The notes beneath the pieces were generated by a model, which saw nothing but the letters and a program-made list of their open reading frames with translations, was not told the DNA's origin and ran no database searches. This document shows positions 1 through 8,988 of a stretch of 25,015 bases of DNA, piece by piece. This DNA is from Oopsacas minuta (Eukaryota; Porifera; Hexactinellida; Lyssacinosida; Leucopsacidae). The stretch's first letter is position 1, and each line of letters opens with the position of its first letter. The DNA lies in the NCBI GenBank assembly GCA_024704765.1, contig JAKMXF010000052.1, positions 1 through 25,015 on the forward strand, read 5' to 3'. Made by a program: the position numbers and the translations under genes.

Positions 1-309
1 TTTCTTGGACGTCTCGAATGTCCTCCTCTAGCATGGTGATCCTTGCATCCTTATCAACTAATTGAGTTTCCAGCAAGGACACCTTTTCATTCAAAATGAC
101 ATTCTTTGCAATGCTAAGTTCTAATCTATTGTCAGTCATTGAATTCTTCCTTTCCAATTCTGAACATTTCTTTCGTATGTCAAAATTTTCCTCCTCTAAT
201 TGTGTGATTCGTGAATCAACACGGGAGAATGTCTCTCCAACATTTCTTGTCGCCAAATCGGCGATTCTAGTAGACAAACTCTTGAGAGTGTCTTTGGGTG
301 GCTTGAATC
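1..309 (-). CDS. Internal exon of a coiled-coil protein (partial, runs off left edge)
   Basis: The minus strand is open from 309 down to base 1 and encodes about 103 residues rich in Glu, Lys, Leu and Asp. Heptad-like stretches include RVDSRITQLEEENFDIRKK and a later ITMLEEDIRDVQE. An AG preceded by TTTTGTACTTT lies at 311-310, and an in-frame TGA sits at 325-323, with no Met before the coiled coil. I therefore read 309 as a 3' splice site, with the exon starting in the middle of a codon. There are no stops or frameshifts, unlike every other coding region here, so this is the best candidate for a live host gene. The long coiled coil suggests a structural or scaffold protein. I do not recognise the family; a LINE ORF1 coiled coil is the main alternative. 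Confidence 0.55.
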
Positions 310-859
310 CTAAAGTACAAAATCACCAATCTTCAGAGTAATAGCATTGTATACATGAAACTATGGCATGAACCTTTTCTGTAAAAGGGATCGTGTAAAC
401 GAGTCGGGCATTATTGAATAGTTATATATTTCAGAAATGGACTGACGATATGTACTTGAATTCATTAAAGTAAATATTTGTTCAACATGCCAAACTATTT
501 GCTTAATAATCAATTATTCGGAGAAATGGATCACACATGAGGCTTCTATAAACTTGCAACTGTAACTGCAATTCTAATGCTGAAAAACTTAATGTTTTTT
601 TCAAAGGAATTTTATACAAATATATACTTATAGTGGTAAAGTTGGCACGTTCCTGACTCACAGTAGTGAGTATGGAAACATATATTAGCAATAATGTACC
701 GCTTGATATAAGAATATATTCTGTTGGGGTTACTCACAATATTATCAGGAATAATTTTCTTACAAATCAGAAAAGTTATGAACTTTATAATCTGTTGCAA
801 GCAGATTCGAAATATCACTTGAAGCCCATAGTAGATAAGCGACACTTTGAAAACAGGAA
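310..859. other. AT-rich non-coding, probable intron or intergenic
   Basis: No convincing coding sequence. The short reading frames here are AT-rich chance frames without recognisable composition or motifs. If the exon at 1-309 is real, the first part of this stretch is the intron upstream of it. Confidence 0.5.
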
Positions 860-1182
860 TAAACAAATAACAATTCTATTGAAAGATTATAACTAACATT
901 AGCTTATACTATTAGTGTATTAGTAATTGTATTTGTGTTGGGCAGATAATAATACCATAATTACACGCAAGTTCACTATTAAAGGAAATAGGCTAATAGA
1001 AGTGTTACTATATTGAAAATAAATCCAATAATGTATATTTGCACATTCCTGAAGAAATACTATTAACTTCTAATCGGCAGAAGATAAATTGAATTACTTA
1101 TTAGTATTTGTTGGGTTTGTTAGAATAAGTCTGATAATAGTCTATTTAGTATGCTTTACTAGTGTAATAATTGGATCGTAAT
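860..1182 (+). repeat. Direct repeat, copy 1
   Basis: About 322 bp that reappear in the same orientation at 1899-2220. By eye I count roughly 18 substitutions and no large indel, so about 94% identity. Both copies run from AATAACAATTCTA to a shared ATCGTAAT. The copies do not have TG...CA ends, so they are not obvious LTRs. No coding content was recognised. Confidence 0.85.
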
Positions 1183-1898
1183 TAACCATTTTGGAATGGT
1201 GCTGAGAATTATTGATAATCCCAATTCGGTGACAATTGCTTTCAAAGCGTATTCCCAAAAATATGATAAAAAGTATTTGGGGAATTATAAATCAGTTAGC
1301 ATGAGCATTCCTCCTGAATGTTTAGCACATATATTTGCTATACAAATTAAGTTTGTTTGTCTCATTATTATTGGTAAAATCATTCCATTGAATTTTGATG
1401 AATTAAAGCAAATACTGAGGTCAGTGTTGTTGGAAATACAAGTATAATAGCCACAAGGTTTACCTTAATACTTCCTAATGATATAGGGAAGTATAATGTC
1501 AGTCTAGGGATATAAGTATATAATTATTCTAAAAAATAGGTGTCAATTTGGGTCTTTGGGAGGAGTGAGGGGCGCTGTGGCACCTAACTTGGTATTAAGC
1601 CAGAGGAACTCAAAATTTCATTGGCTTTATACGTATATAACATTCCAAATTGGATGTCCGAAATTGTATATCGCTGTTGCGGACATTCATTTGTCTTCCC
1701 TTAGGGTGTTATGTATTAATAGGTAATAATTGTCACTGGTGAAGTGATGATGATAATGTCCAAATTATTTACAAGCATAAGCGGCTGTTCTCGGAAATGT
1801 CTCACCTTTGCAACTGGGTCTCCATCCCGTCTACATCTCTTACTGCACCAAAGTAACAGCACGATGACACAAAAAGCCACAAATAATAGCCATGTAAT
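1183..1898. other. Spacer between the two direct repeats, no gene seen
   Basis: AT-rich sequence of 716 bp. An 83-codon open frame at 1196-1447 has no recognisable motif and I do not call it a gene. A slightly more GC-rich patch at 1555-1640 is also unassigned. Confidence 0.4.
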
Positions 1899-2220
1899 AA
1901 ATAAATAACAATTCTAGAGAAAGATTATAACTAACATTAACTTATACCATTATTGTATTAGTAATTGTATTTGTGTTGGGCAGATAATAATACCATAATT
2001 ACACGCAAGTGCATTAGTAAAGGAAATAGACTAATAGAAGTGTTACTATATTGAAAATATATCCAATATTGTATATTTGCATATTCCTGAAGAAATACTA
2101 TTAACTTCTAATCGGCAGAAGATAAATTGAATTACTTATTAGTACTTGTTGGGTTTGTTAGAATAAGTCTGATAATAGTCTAATTAGTATGCCCTACTAG
2201 TGTAATAATTCGATCGTAAT
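1899..2220 (+). repeat. Direct repeat, copy 2
   Basis: Second copy of the 0.32 kb repeat found at 860-1182, offset by about 1,040 bp. It ends about 28 bp before the Tc1-like element at 2248. The similarity stops on both sides at the same point, which fits a local duplication or two insertions of one repeat. Confidence 0.85.
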
Positions 2221-2247
2221 GTAACAATTGCAACTTCCGTTGCTTAA

Positions 2248-3570
2248 TACAGTCTGACACGAAATTATTTACGATTATAAATTAACCATAATCCAATTTA
2301 GCATTGATTACTAAAGAAATTGACGATACATTTCTTGTAACGATATGATAGATATTGCCTAAAACAATAATGTCACTAATAGTTAATCTTTTTCCTACCA
2401 GAGGCAATTACCAGATCCACCTTTTTTCATAGAACTTGTGAACTTAGAAAGAAAATCAGGTTCAAACGTTTCCCACTGAGAATATATCATAATCTCCACT
2501 TCCTCAATTGTCTTTGGAGCGTTGACCATTATTCTGTGCTTCAGTACACCCCATAAATTCTCAATAGGGTTGAGATCTGGGTTATTGGAAGGCCAGTCTA
2601 TGCGTCTAACACGGTGTCTCTTTGAAAGCACATGAAAACTTTGATGTATGGATACTCGAATTATCTTCTTGCAATTTCCAGCCATCAGGGTATAATGTAT
2701 CTGCAGTCTGATACAGAACTTCATTTAATACATTACAATAATGTTCTGAATTAAAGTTATGCTTGAAAACCTTCACTGGGGTGGCACCTCGAGCAGAAAT
2801 TCCTCCCCAAATGTGTACTTTGGGACTAGGCCGTGGAATGTTGAGGGTTGGTCATCCACATTCGAATTCTACCCTGATTTAGCCAGATAGAACATTCATC
2901 CGTAAATATTATCTTGAGGCAGTGAATATTCCTGTGTTTCTTGGCCCAATTGACACGTATTTTCTCATTTTGGGGAGCGATTCCTGGCCCTCTGATCGGA
3001 ACTTTCTTATAAAGTCCCATACTCTTTATTGTCCTCCGTATCGACTCTCTAGATATATCTAAACCCTGAGTGACCCGAAATTCACTTGCTATCCTTCTTA
3101 TAGATACTCGTGGAGCTTTTCGGAGCTTGGCTGCAAGAGATATCTTGTTATTTTCGGACATTTTCATTGGTCTACCAGCTCCTTTTCGATGCTTCATATT
3201 TTTGAATCTGACACTGTAGCTTTGACATTACACACGGTCTTCAAAGAAACTCTACATCGCTTTGAAACTAACTTTATAGTAGTTGTTGTCAATTTTAACA
3301 ACTCCGAAACTTCTTGTCGTTTGGCTTGTTGCATTTATTTCGAAGAATTCTAGTTCACCACAGAAAAGGAATAAAATGCTCAGTAATCACCAAGGATGCC
3401 ACGACAAAATCAAAGAAATGTGGTAAAAATCAAAAAATTTTGAAAAAACAAAAATATGTACTTATTGTTTATATAAAGTGCTCCAGATATAGCAATTTCG
3501 TTCTTTTGCAATATTACGGGTTCTAAAGAAATAATCAGAAAATTGTCAATAATTTCGTGTCAGACTGTTA
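2248..3570 (-). mobile_element. Tc1-like DNA transposon, complete but inactive
   Basis: The left end (2249-2269) and right end (3548-3568) form a perfect 21 bp inverted repeat that starts CAGTCTGACACGAAATTATT inside a leading A. A TA precedes the left end (2248-2249). The right end reads ACTGTTA, so the second target TA is displaced by one base. The element is about 1.32 kb and encodes a DD34E-spaced transposase on the minus strand. Length, terminal CAGT, TA target and DD34E spacing all fit the Tc1 group. The transposase is frame-broken, so this copy could move only with help in trans. Confidence 0.9.
2395..3334 (-). pseudogene. Tc1-like transposase, frameshifted
   Basis: Starts at ATG 3334 (MQQAKRQEVSELLKL...) and ends at TAG 2397-2395, about 310 codons, near the usual Tc1 transposase size. 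An N-terminal helix-turn-helix is followed by a GRP-like linker (KGAGRP) and a second HTH around SIRRIASEFRV. The catalytic Asp lies in IIFTDECSIWL. The second Asp is in LQEDNSSIHTS, and the Glu is in SNNPDLNPIENLWG. I count 34 residues between the last two. The coding frame changes near 3200, between about 2826 and 2690, and near 2630, so at least three indels break it. It cuts and pastes its own element at TA sites when intact. No intron is needed to explain the gaps. Confidence 0.92.
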
Positions 3571-4079
3571 GAGCTATTGCAGGGCTGTTTCAATTCCTGT
3601 CGTATTGACGTCGTCATCCCTGTGTAAGCGCAGGAAGTATTTCAGATCATACATATTTACAAATAATTTTGACACAAACGAGCTGGAGAACTAATTCAAC
3701 GAAAGGATTACTACTTGCAGACAGTTTACATGCAAACGGACCGAAACAATAATACATGGAAAGTCCCACTACAACAATTCAACTTGTGCTTTTCACATCA
3801 CCCCTGACCCAGGAGCAACCATGACACTATCTAATCCCGTTCCTATATCGCTAGCGTATAGATACAAGGGTCCCTAAAACAGCAAACGCATTTGAATCAG
3901 GATAACACCATGAATACAAAGTTGAATCCGGTCATTTGCAGCTAGAAATTATGTGAATAAATGTATTAATTATGAAGGTGGTGGAAGCCTCCTTTTGTTG
4001 CTTCTAGGGTTTCTGAAGCCAGTGCAATAAAATGACAAGCAAGGGAGCCAGTTCTACTTAGTTTAAATATATCAATTTG
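3571..4079. other. Non-coding spacer between Tc1 element and satellite
   Basis: No gene or repeat recognised over about 510 bp. Base composition is more balanced at 3720-3900 than in the satellite that follows, but no open frame there resembles a protein. Confidence 0.4.
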
Positions 4080-5340
4080 CTACTGAATTGTAGAAATATT
4101 TTTGAATCAATTGCAAAGTTCTTAAGATAGCAATATTAATTCTGAACTGTACAAGTATTTTTGAATCCATTTCAAATTTCACAAAATTGGAATTTTGATT
4201 CTTATCCACACAAATATTTTGGAACCAAATACGAATTTCTCAAATCTGCATTTCTGATTGTGAACTATACAAATGCTTTAAATCAAAGACTAATTTGGCA
4301 ACTTGAGATTTTTGATGCTGTTCTGTACAAATATTCTTGAATCCATTGCTCATATCGCAACATTGGAAGTTTGATTCTTACTGCACAAATATTATTGAAT
4401 CACATACGAATTTCGCAAAATGGACATTTTGATTTTGAATTGTATAATTATTTTTGAATAAGATACAAATTTGCAATTGCGGAATATTGACGCTGAACTG
4501 TACAAATAAATTTGAATCCATTGCTCATTTCGCAACATTGGAAGTTTGATTTTTACTGCACAAATATTATTGAATGACATACGAATTTCGCAAAATGGAC
4601 ATTTTGATTTTGAATTGTACAAATATTTTTGAATAATATACAAATTTTGCAATTGCGGAATATTGACGCTGAACTGTACAAATAAATTTGAATCTATTGC
4701 TCATTTCGCAACATTGGAATTTTGATTCTTACTGCACAAATATTATTGAATCACATACGAATTTCGCAATATCCAAATATTGATTTTGAACTGTACAAAA
4801 TATTTTTGAATCTATTCCAAATTTCACAATATGGAGATTTTGATTGTGAACTGTCTAAATTTTTGAATCCATTTCTCATTTCGCAACTTTGCAGTTCTGA
4901 TTTTGAACTCTACAACTGTTTTGAATCAAATACAGATACTGCAACTTGTGATTTTTGATACTGTACTGTATAAATATTTTGAATGGGATACAAATTTTGC
5001 TACTTGCGAATATTATCCGCAAACATTACAAATTTTTTCGAATCAATTATAAATTTCGTTACTTGAGAATCTTCATTCTGAACTGTATAAATATTTTTTA
5101 ATCAAATACAAATTTTGCAACACGTGAATTCATGATACCAACTGTGCAAATACTTTTGGATCAATTGCAAAGCTCTTAACATGGGAATCTTGATTCTGAA
5201 GTGTAAAAACATTTTTGATTCTATTACAATTTTGGGGTTGTGAATTTTAATACTGAACTTGTCAAATATTTTCAATCCATTACATTTTTAGTATATTATG
5301 AATTTTGATGCTCACTGTGCAATATTTTTCATTAATTACA
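4080..5340 (+). repeat. Diverged ~59 bp AT-rich tandem repeat (satellite)
   Basis: About 21 head-to-tail units of roughly 58-60 bp. A typical unit reads (c)tGAACTGTACAAATATTTTTG, then AATCCATT, then a CAAATTTCGCAA-like block, then a variable word, then ATTTTGATTCT. Units diverge strongly except at 4330-4710. There three consecutive units repeat as a block (starts near 4341, 4516 and 4692), giving a 175-176 bp higher-order period. Reading frames across it encode only NIQFK-type repeats and are not genes. The array decays into looser related sequence after about 5340. Confidence 0.85.
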
Positions 5341-5840
5341 ATTTTCGATTTCAAAATGCCTGTCATGCCAAATTTTGAATTAAATCAAAAACATATTTTT
5401 GGGTCAGTATCATAAATGCCATGTTGCGAAATTCGTAATTAATTCATTAACATTTGTATGTTTCGGTCACAAAATGCCTGTGGTGCAAATTTTCGATTTG
5501 AGGAGTCATGAGAATTTTTCTCACCATCTTTGTCAAAATCTTAAAAATTGTGTTATCCTTCCTGAAATATACTTAACCAAGGAGAGGATGCTCCAGAATT
5601 GAAAATTTTCAATTTTGAATATTTTTGACTTCATTCTGCGACTTTGATTGACGTCAGTTCTATTCTAAAAGAGAAAAATTTCCTTTTTGTACAATTTTCC
5701 TCCTAATGCAGGAATACTTGGTACAGCATTTCATTTTTTATATTCTTTATCCAGGGGTCATTGGGTATCGCCGATAATATAATCTCATCGCTAGTACATT
5801 CCCTTTTTTCTTTTACAATTAGATTTCTCTTTTCTTGAAT
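5341..5840. other. Non-coding flank of the satellite
   Basis: Contains an imperfect duplication of a short block around AAAATGCCTGT (5355 and 5473), perhaps degenerate satellite fringe. The rest is AT-rich and unassigned. No gene seen. Confidence 0.4.
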
Positions 5841-6684
5841 ATGTCTTCTCATTCATCTGATAATCCTTCTACCTCCTCTTAATCTAACAAACAAAACGAT
5901 CTATGGGAGCACGGAAAACATGACTCTCTTTCCTCTAACTCCTCCTGTTATTTCATCAACCTCGATACTTTCAGTCCCAGCACTGTTCCTACCCCCATTT
6001 CCTCACAACCACCAACACCAGGTCTAACTCTACCTATCAGATCTTTTGAACTAAACTCATAGGAGTCGCAGGTGTTCTTTCCTATTTCCTCAACTATAAC
6101 TGCCCCTCGTGAAAGAATGCCTCGACATTGGAAAAAATACAGATTTCGAGGTAATCAATACACCAAAATATAGCTACCCTCCTCTTCTTCAGACAATTCT
6201 ACTATACTTGATACTTCTACCCAATCTATCCCTCAATCCAAGCGATACAGATACAAGGTTCCTCGCTGTGGTTATACCTCAAGATTGTCTGTCGCTTTTC
6301 CATATAGAAAGTATCAAGTTCTAATGAAAAGAGTTCCAGACACCACCCGGACAGTCAAAGCAACCAAACCACATGGGATGAGAATTTTAGACATCGGCAT
6401 ACTTGCTGAAGCAATAGCGAAGATTCGCTGCACTTACTGTTCAAATAATTACCTCTCGTTATATGAATCAGACTTCGTACATGGTTGGCAAACGTATTTC
6501 TATATAAAGTGTGCCTCCTATCACCACCTATACGCAGAAATCCTTCTTCCAACCCCACACGGGTCTCTCAGAAAATCATATTGATCGAAAAAACGAGGTC
6601 CTTGAGATTTTTCATGATTCTTGTGTAGAATTTTGCGTAGAATCCGATTCTGTTGCCAAAAAATATTTATCACACAAATTTTTG
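5841..6684 (+). pseudogene. Relic of a Mutator-like transposase domain protein (N-terminal part)
   Basis: One frame runs from ATG 5841 to about 6510, interrupted by only three stops (TAA 5880, TAG 6060, TAG 6171). It then continues after a frameshift near 6520-6560 up to the N at 6685. The first ~90 residues are Ser/Thr/Pro-rich and disordered. A basic segment follows (MPRHWKKYRFRGNQYTK from 6117). Next is a block GMRILDIGILAEAIAKIRC with CTYC and a later KCAS(C)HH, which could form a zinc ribbon. This layout resembles the N-terminal Mutator-like transposase domain common in arthropod repeats; that assignment is from memory of the family and not certain. The C-terminal part is missing because the contig ends at N6685. 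Confidence 0.5.
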
Positions 6685-6685
6685 N
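6685..6685. other. Single N, probable scaffold join
   Basis: One undetermined base. Coding context changes here from a plus-strand relic to an unrelated minus-strand relic. The following 13 bases, GTATAAGAGACAG, equal the 3' part of the Tn5/Nextera mosaic end. See findings. Confidence 0.7.
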
Positions 6686-8149
6686 GTATAAGAGACAGTG
6701 TTACATCCCATTGTTCTGAATACATCAAGTAATGTCACAACAAGTTCTTCATAAATTGGTGATTTCTTAGTTCCTACAAAGTTCTCATTTAAAGATTTGA
6801 AAGAATTCCATGGTGCTTTCTCGACAGAATTTAGACATGCTTCGAAGTTTAAATCCTTGAATTGTTCTCTAATTTGGGACCTATAAATTCCCCTTCTTTG
6901 ATTATAGCATGATTGACCTTAGGAAATTTGTCCTTGCGGTATTTGAAATCTTCTCCTTCTTTATTGTATTTTCCTATCGCCTCTACAAAGTTTTTCATCA
7001 AACCCAGTTTTATGCGTAGAGGTAGTAACAGAATTTTCTCTAGATATACTAAGAACTGACAGCTTGCACTCTTTACACCAGCAGTTAATTGATATTGTAA
7101 AGGCCACTCCTTAACTTTATAGTGGGATTGCCTTGTTCTACTATCCCACTCATAGAGGAAGCAACAATATCTCCTGTATTCAGGTTGCATACCCAACAAA
7201 GTTCAATTACCTTCAGATCACCACAGATGTGCCAATTATAATAGTCATATCTGATCATTTACAATAAGATATCCATACTCTCATGAGACTCCATCATTTG
7301 TACCGAATGACCTATCCGTATGGATGGTAATACATTACCTGTATGAAGTAAGAATGCATTGTGTCTGTACTTAGAAGAATCAATGAAGAGCTGTCACTTT
7401 GGTGGTTCGTGTTGAACACGTAAAATTCCATCACACGATCCACATTGTTAGAATAACAAAGAGGGCCCTGCATTTCAAAATGTACAGATTAATCACTTTG
7501 ACGGGTCCTGAAAAATGAAACTTTAGTCTCCTCATCCATTAAGTTCCAACCTTTCAATCTTAACCCAAGCAATTCACTTTGATCTTTTTGTCTAATTCAA
7601 GTCTCCAACCAAATCATTCAGCTCACTTTGATTAATGATGTGGGGAAGTTTTGTTTTATCAGGTGGCATAGGCGGAGGTATAAATTCTTCATCATCTTGA
7701 TCTAGCATAGCATATTCAACAGTACCGTCATCAACGGAACTTTCTTAGGCTTAGGTACTTCGAATTCTGTAGAATGCTTAACAAGACGAATCGCAGATTG
7801 AAGTTTGAAGTAATATATACTCTTTTTTGGTCTTAGAAGTGATTCCTATAATATCAGTCAAACAGAATTAACAATCAGTATAATGATCTCTTGGTAGGGA
7901 GGTATAGTACTCTTATCGTATAACGTAACTTAATGCACTCGGTAAATCGGTAAATGATTCCGGATAACCTGTAAAACTCGTTGTTTTTACTCCACCCCAA
8001 GGCTTATCTTGGTCACCAATCTTGCAACCGAAATATTGCTTATATCCCTTGTGTACAAAGGGAGACATGTCTCTCAGCTGAAATTTAGTAGTTAATTCTC
8101 TACAAATATAACAGAAAGATTCGGTTGAGTTTGAACATCGACGAGACAT
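6686..8149 (-). pseudogene. Decayed copy of an uncharacterised repeated metazoan protein (LGLMKNFV family)
   Basis: The ATG at 8149 starts MSRRCSNSTESFCYICREL, with CYIC and a GDQDKPW motif. That motif is normally followed by further Cys pairs, which are lost here. Downstream, in alternating frames, come SELLGLRLKGWNL, then FIDSSKYRHNAFLLHTGNV, IRIGHSVQ, and from 7199 LGMQPEYRRYCCFLYEWDSR, KEWPLQYQL, LPLRIKLGLMKNFVEAIGKY and KDKFPKVN. The last part (6699-6825) carries NSFKSLNENFVGTKKS and TMGCN. I know this order of motifs from very abundant unnamed proteins in arthropod and other animal genomes, thought to be mobile-element derived. Their enzymatic role is not known to me. Numerous frameshifts and stops make this copy dead. 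Its C-terminus is absent here but present at 22595-22911. Confidence 0.75.
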
Positions 8150-8289
8150 TACTGAAAAGGAATAAATACAAATACAATCAGATAGTCTCCTCTTGAAAGA
8201 GGAAATAAATTCTATATAATTGAAGAATATTTGAATTGTTAGACAATATATACGGAAGGTATTAATACATATACAATTATACATTCTAT

Positions 8290-8530
8290 AGATACCTATG
8301 GAAACATGTTTTTGGAAATTTCCGAATTTTATGAAATCTCTGCCTGATAGAGAAATACTGATTGGATATTTGGTATCAGGGTACTTGAAGACAAAAGAAA
8401 CACAACCGTGTATTCCAGAAGCAAAAACTGTTCAAAATTTTTGGACAGTGTTATCTTTTGGAAAATTAAGACAAAACATAGTCTCAATTTCATCTTGACA
8501 CACTGTTTCTGGGCAAACAGTTCCCGATTA
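8290..8530 (-). repeat. Dispersed repeat, uninterrupted copy
   Basis: Read on the minus strand, this contains CAGTGTGTCAAGATGAAATT, then about 80 bp later CTGGAATACACGG followed by TTCAAGTACCCTGAT and ATCCAATCAG. The same two blocks occur on the plus strand at about 21030-21060 and 22316-22450. There they are separated by a Tc1-like transposase region. The short reading frames here are repeat sequence, not genes. Confidence 0.7.
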
Positions 8531-8537
8531 CATTTAT

Positions 8538-8652
8538 GGCCGCTATTCATAAGGTTTATCACATAAAAATATAAAAGCCTATTGATTAAAGGTTTTACAT
8601 TAGGTTTGAGTGATTACACATAAATCCTATGATAAACCTAGAATAAATGGCA
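8538..8652. repeat. Small inverted-repeat element (MITE-like, ~115 bp)
   Basis: The left arm GCCGCTATTCATAAGGTTTATCA (8539-8561) pairs with the complement of the right arm (8630-8651) at about 18 of 23 positions, sharing AGGTTTATCA. No coding capacity. Target-site duplications are not clear, so the boundaries are approximate. Confidence 0.45.
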
Positions 8653-8833
8653 GTCTCGAAAAGTAAAATCTTAGAATCGGTCTAAAAAGCATAATAGAAG
8701 TTCACGAACTATAAACTTCGAAATGAATCAATCGCTAATCGCGGCTACTATTAATCTACTAACCAACTACGTGATGTCTTTATCACTTTCTGAGATTCAC
8801 CACCAATCGCAAGGCTTATTGAATGCCCTAGTG

Positions 8834-8948
8834 CACTATTTCTCGAACTGGGGGTCGCAGAGCATTTTATTTTGTATTAGCATCTATTAGACAGGTCGCA
8901 TATATACAAAGTAGGGGCGTCGCGGACTAAAAAGATTGAGAACCAATG
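8834..8948. repeat. hAT-type MITE (~115 bp)
   Basis: The left end reads CACTATTTCTCGAACTGGGG, followed by GTCGC. The right end, read inward on the minus strand, is CATTGGTTCTCAATCTTTTT followed by AGTCCGCGAC. CAxTGGTTCTCAA with an inner GTCGCG is the familiar terminal pattern of non-autonomous hAT elements. No coding capacity. I could not establish an 8 bp target duplication, though CTAGT flanks both ends. Confidence 0.5.
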
Positions 8949-8988
8949 ACTAGTCGAATATTAACAGACCTAAGAAATCGTCAACATA

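Noticed and set aside
96-341. Plus-strand 81-codon frame at the left edge.
   Set aside because: It is the antisense shadow of the minus-strand coiled-coil exon, which has the convincing composition.
1196-1447. 83-codon plus frame MVLRIIDNPNS.
   Set aside because: AT-driven frame without motif, homology signal or regulatory context.
860-2220. Direct repeats as the two LTRs of a retroelement.
   Set aside because: No TG...CA ends, no primer-binding or polypurine tract, and the 716 bp between them encodes nothing recognisable.
4392-4958. Repetitive frames on both strands in the satellite.
   Set aside because: They arise from the tandem repeat and have no counterpart in any protein family I know.
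8298-8562. Plus and minus frames of 66 and 77 codons.
   Set aside because: They overlie the dispersed repeat shared with 21030 and 22316; the similarity of their translations reflects the repeat, not a gene.
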